64,000 bases of DNA. It comes from Hybos culiciformis (lineage: Eukaryota > Arthropoda > Insecta > Diptera > Hybotidae). The DNA lies in NCBI GenBank assembly GCA_964007475.1, contig OZ023274.1:36913816-36977815 (forward strand). The letters run 5' to 3'. Shown here piece after piece: positions 59,878 to 64,000 of this stretch (positions are counted from its first letter, which is position 1; each line of letters begins with the position of its first letter). The notes under the pieces are model-generated. The model did no database searches, had not been told where the DNA came from, and was given only the letters and a program-made list of their open reading frames with translations. The position numbers and the translations under genes are program-made.

Positions 59878-61076
59878 CATTAAAATAGATAAATTTTTGG
59901 AAACATAAACTGATATCGCTTTTTTTTTAAAGGCTGTTCTTTGTAATTTCTTTGGTTTAAGTGTAAAATTTGAAGTTAATCGGATAAATACTCCAGACAA
60001 GAAAGCAAAAACAGAAAAACTTTATAATCAATGAAAATTCAAGATATTTTCCGGCTTTCGGTTCAGCTCTTGTTGTGAAAATTAGATATTTGATATGAAT
60101 ATTATCTACCTAATTTATCTCAATTAAATTTAGATTCTAAAATTAACATTATGAAACCAATAAGAAGCTCGTATCATACATCGTAGTATAGGTTTTATAA
60201 CTTTGGTCTATTTTAACTAAACTAATTTTTCGTTCTCGTTTAAATAAAAAATTTCAGACGTTTTCTTTTTTAACAAATTTTTTAAAGTATACATTTTTTA
60301 TTATTTTATATTTTCAACTTGCTTGCATTTTTCTTTCCCTTTTTTGTTCGTATACGTATAATTCGTTTGAAATAAGGCTTTTAATAACTATAATCTATCT
60401 TTTTGGTTTTAACTTTTTATTAATCTTATTTTCATAGGTTTTTTTTTTTTTTGTTTATTCATAATTTTTCAAAAAAAAGTTTTTACGCAATATTCCCAGA
60501 CAAACGCAAAAAAAGCAAAAAAAGAACACACAGTAAGAAGAAAAATGGAAAAATCAAAAGAACCTAAAAATTTCTATCATCAGACACATCTTTTTTCTAA
60601 GTTCATTTAACTTTCTATATATTTTCTGCGCAATTTTTTTTTTTCTAAAATATTATTTTCTGTTAACATCATCCTCTAGGGAGCAGCAGTAATAATTTCA
60701 AGGTTATTAAATGAAAAGTTCGTTTTCCCTAAAAAAGATTTTTATTTTTTTTTTACATTTTCCCATCATCCTGCTTCGATGTAATATTATTTCGTTGTAA
60801 ACATTTATGCTCCTATTTATATGTTTTGGCAAAAAAAAAAATTTCTTTACCTTGTTTTTAATTTATTTTGTTGAAATGATGAGTTGCGAATTATAGTGTT
60901 CCATCCATGTCTGTATAGAAATTTAAAAAAAAAAAAATATTTATCAGACGATTAATATGAAGATTTCAAAAAAATTAGTTTGTAGCATATAAAATATTGT
61001 TTCTGAATTTAATAACGCTTATCTCACTTTTTAGAGTAGTTATTATTTTCGGCTCAGAGTAATTTTTTTAAATAGA
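59878..61076. other. AT-rich noncoding
   Basis: No gene or bounded repeat recognised. Confidence 0.5.
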
Positions 61077-61078
61077 TA

Positions 61079-61279
61079 CAGTCAAAACACGTTTATCCGT
61101 ACAGCCCGGTTCCAAAAACAAAACCCCGGATAATTCAGAAATTGAAAAAAAATCAATGAAAATTTGAAAAATATGATACATAGGGAAAGAGTGAAATTAG
61201 CGCGAATGTTAGAGTGAAATTTTGCTGAATAATAGAGTTTCCCCGATAATAAGAGCCCGGTTAAACGAGTTTTGGACCT
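61079..61279. mobile_element. pogo-like MITE, about 201 bp
   Basis: CAGTCAAAACACGTTTATCC on the left and inverse right AGGTCCAAAACTCGTTTAAC are imperfect inverted repeats, flanked by TA (61077-61078 and 61280-61281). The CAGTC...CGTTTATCCG start followed by CCCCGGATAA is typical of pogo/Tigger ends. Degraded, no coding. Confidence 0.6.
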
Positions 61280-61281
61280 TA

Positions 61282-64000
61282 GCTCTTTATGAATTTTCAA
61301 CAAATTTACATTTAAAAAAACATTCTTTAAATTTATTTGAAGTAACATGATACTTTAATCAGAATAGGCGCGAATAATTGGAGGAAATCAATGAAGAGGT
61401 CGAGAATAGGAAATAGTGCTGCTAACTTCAATTGAACTCTTCGTCAAAAAATAGATGTTATTTAAGTTACTAAATAATGTTATTTAGTTGAATACTTAAA
61501 ATAATGACCAGTAATTATTTTGATTTTACTGAAAGTATAAAATTATGAATGTAAAGTGTAAGCCATTATATATCTGTATGTATAAACAAATATGTATATT
61601 GTAGAAGTAGAACTACTTGATATAACAAATAGTTCTGTTTTAAATTAAATATATAATTTTCTTATTTATTAATTAAAAAACTTTCAATCAATATTAATAA
61701 CTTTTTCGTATTCATGAACTCCAAAAATAATGGAGTTTATAACATCATGTTTTTGAAAAAAAAAAAAACAAACATAAAACAAACACTCCAAATTTTGGGG
61801 TATTTTTTTTAAAACAATTAACTAGGCACAGCAACATAAAATTTTGGATAACATAAGTCTTTATTTTGTAGATTACCATATGTAGATATATATATTCCGT
61901 TATTGATGTTGTAAAATGAAAATGGAAAGAGATTGAATAAGTATTTTGATTTCCAAAATATCCAGAATCACAACGTTTGAAGTCTTAAAAATTCGATATA
62001 TTTTATTGAATTTAATGAAAATCTTCCATATCAGAGTAAAAGATTTATGATGTATTCATATTACAAATAGATTAAGGTACAGCCTTTCTAGGTGAAAATA
62101 TCAATGGCTGTCAAATAGAATGATTTTTAGCTCCTAGTTACTAAAAATAAATCACATAATTTAAAGCAAAGAATATTTTAATCAGCTAAAAGAAATTATT
62201 ATTTCGATAACAAAATGTTGGTCCTTACTAAATTAAAGTTTTAAACTTAATATGTCAATTACGAGTCGAAAGCTCAGATTTATCATTCAGATCTAGCTAA
62301 TCTGAATCTATCATTCAGATCTAGCATCCTTGTTGCTGCTCAGCTCAGTAGTTTTAACAATCTAAGAGTTTGCTAATTACATAATAACTGAATTAGATAC
62401 CTCTCGATTGATATGTTTAAATGTTAGGTCAACCGTTTTGTTCTTGTACCTACTTATTTCATACAACTTACCCCGGCTAAATTGTGTTATGTCAGCACCC
62501 TTTTATAAATTTTATGTATACGTGTGTTAATGGTTTAGATTAAATAGGAATTCTTGTGTAAATGAAAAAGGATTATGTATATTTATTATTATTCTTCTTC
62601 AGAAATAAAATTTAATGACAATTTCCCACCTTTTAAGGAAAAAAAACAAAACAAATTCAGAGAAAAACAATTTACCAGTTCTTATGTCAATTATATTATT
62701 TTTATCATATTTGCGTAATTGCAAAAAAAAAAAAAAAAAACGAAGAAAATTATTGATTCAGACGACTTCCCAAACTTTCCTTTTCACTAAAAAGAAAATT
62801 AAAATACATTTGTAATAATTTTTCATGAATATAACAAAGAAAAACTATCACAAAGACTGTGGTAGGTTGGAGGTGAAGAAGATAACTGACAGCCCAAAAG
62901 GAAAAAATATAAAATAATATTCCAATGACGCATACTAAAATAAAATGTTCTTACTTGGTTTTTTTTTTTTTTCAGAAGTTTTGCCTTCACAATTTCCTTT
63001 CCTGTGTTTTTCATGGTATCCTTTTTTTTTAGCCATAGGTTGTTAAAAAAGCTCTTTTTTTTGTTAACATTTATTCCTTGTAATTTGGGAAAAGAATGTT
63101 ACAATTACCAAGCGATATAAGTTTGAAGAATTTAACCATAGATATTTTAAAATTATTCTTATTTAAATTAAGATAAATTAACTTTTCAAGTAAGCTAGTA
63201 TTTTAGTTTTAAAGAAGTCAAATAGGTTTTAGCTTTATCCTATATTAAATGTTTTGATAAAAATATAGAATTAGTCATAATGTTTCTTAGTAATAAAATA
63301 GCATAGAACACTAAATCTCTAAATATAAGTAATATAATGTAATTGTAGTATATCAGCTTCAAAATAAATGAATTTAATTAACTTTTCAAGCTTCGTTTGC
63401 AGATGGAAAGAGAAAATTGGGCAAGTAAAAAAAAATTTATTTGCTCAAAAGTTAGTTTAATCAAGTAAAATGTTATTACTTACTCGATTTACTTCCATAT
63501 ACCTGAAAAAATTCTAATAATTAGACGAAAATTTTCTCTGTAAATCCAGATGTGTATCAATTTCACATATGAATGTACGTACTGTAGTTTTCGTGGGATG
63601 TTCTTTGTACAACTCTTTTGTGCTTTTGTACACAGTTAGACAATCAGATGAATTTTCATAAAAACTCGACATTGTAATATACGGATACGGACATTTTACT
63701 CTAATAATACGGATCATAATTTCGAAAATTCTCTCTTTATTGGCATAAAAACCTATTTTTGGGAACCTGAAGGTGCAGATATTGCTGATGCATTCGTGGG
63801 TTGGAGCATTTATCATTAAAATAAAAATTTCACATTGTGTGGAATTCTAATTCTGGGAAATTGTTTCGATTCGGGAAATATTTTAAGATAATACTGAAAT
63901 ACGATAAACAGAATATATTCGTACGGGTTTGGATCAAATTAACATACCTTTACCTTTATTTCTCTAAGCCATTGTACGTATATGTACGAAATTAAGAATT
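61282..64000. other. AT-rich noncoding with one unassigned frame
   Basis: No recognised gene. A 100-codon minus-strand frame at 63514-63816 has a more balanced composition than the rest (CISNICTFRFPKIGFYANKE, then YTKELYKEHPTK-like basic region) but no motif I know. It may be a chance frame or part of an unrecognised exon. ATCATTCAGATCTAGC is duplicated near 62285-62325. Confidence 0.35.

Noticed and set aside
63480..63510. 19-nt minus-strand microexon between TTTTTTCAG and GTAAGT
   Set aside because: Signals are plausible, but the length is not a multiple of three and the dense AT context makes such pairs common by chance.
1..64000. tRNA, rRNA or CRISPR features
   Set aside because: No cloverleaf with a GTTCRANNC T-arm and matching acceptor, no rRNA sequence, and no regular direct-repeat and spacer array were seen; eukaryotic DNA.

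Overview
The window is AT-rich, intron-bearing nuclear DNA from an arthropod, most likely an insect with a large, repeat-laden genome. The evidence is one multi-exon conserved gene with GT-AG introns, Jockey/CR1-type non-LTR retrotransposon debris, many hAT-type DNA transposons, pogo-like and foldback elements, and a fly-type recursive splice site. I cannot name the species.

The only conserved host gene I can assemble is a TMEM165/GDT1-family (UPF0016) Golgi cation/H+ antiporter on the minus strand, 33604 down to 29183. It has four constitutive-looking coding exons giving 323 residues. A fifth, perfectly phase-0 exon of 276 nt (31033-31308) would insert 92 low-complexity residues into the cytosolic loop between the two ELGDKT/EWGDRS half-repeats. 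On the plus strand a 45-nt microexon candidate (28453-28497) and a recursive splice site (56554/56555) suggest that the window also lies in long introns of a plus-strand gene, with the TMEM165 gene nested antisense inside it. That link is inference.

From 1 to about 25 kb the window is a transposon graveyard. It holds two 5'-truncated copies of one non-LTR retrotransposon (1.66-3.05 and 21.26-22.74 kb), two copies of a MITE with CGTCTGCT termini (3.87 and 34.49 kb), and two copies of a MITE with TTGTTCACACTT termini (4.63 and 19.51 kb). It also holds several hAT elements whose 8-bp target duplications can be read directly, including nested pairs. Its centrepiece is a 3.67-kb DNA transposon (12329-15999) with 37-bp inverted repeats and an intron-containing gene for a WSDNCPGQN-motif protein, broken by homopolymer frameshifts; I favour a Sola-like assignment.

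From 35 to 64 kb the sequence is mostly featureless AT-rich DNA with scattered elements: a GC-rich nested pair at 37.5 kb, a retrotransposon fragment at 39.3 kb, a foldback element with a 102-bp perfect palindrome at 48.8 kb, a pogo-like element at 51.2 kb, hAT-type MITEs at 52.4, 55.0 and 59.1 kb, and a pogo-like MITE at 61.1 kb. A recurring theme is that each of several unrelated non-autonomous elements is built from its own short, often palindromic motif repeated many times.
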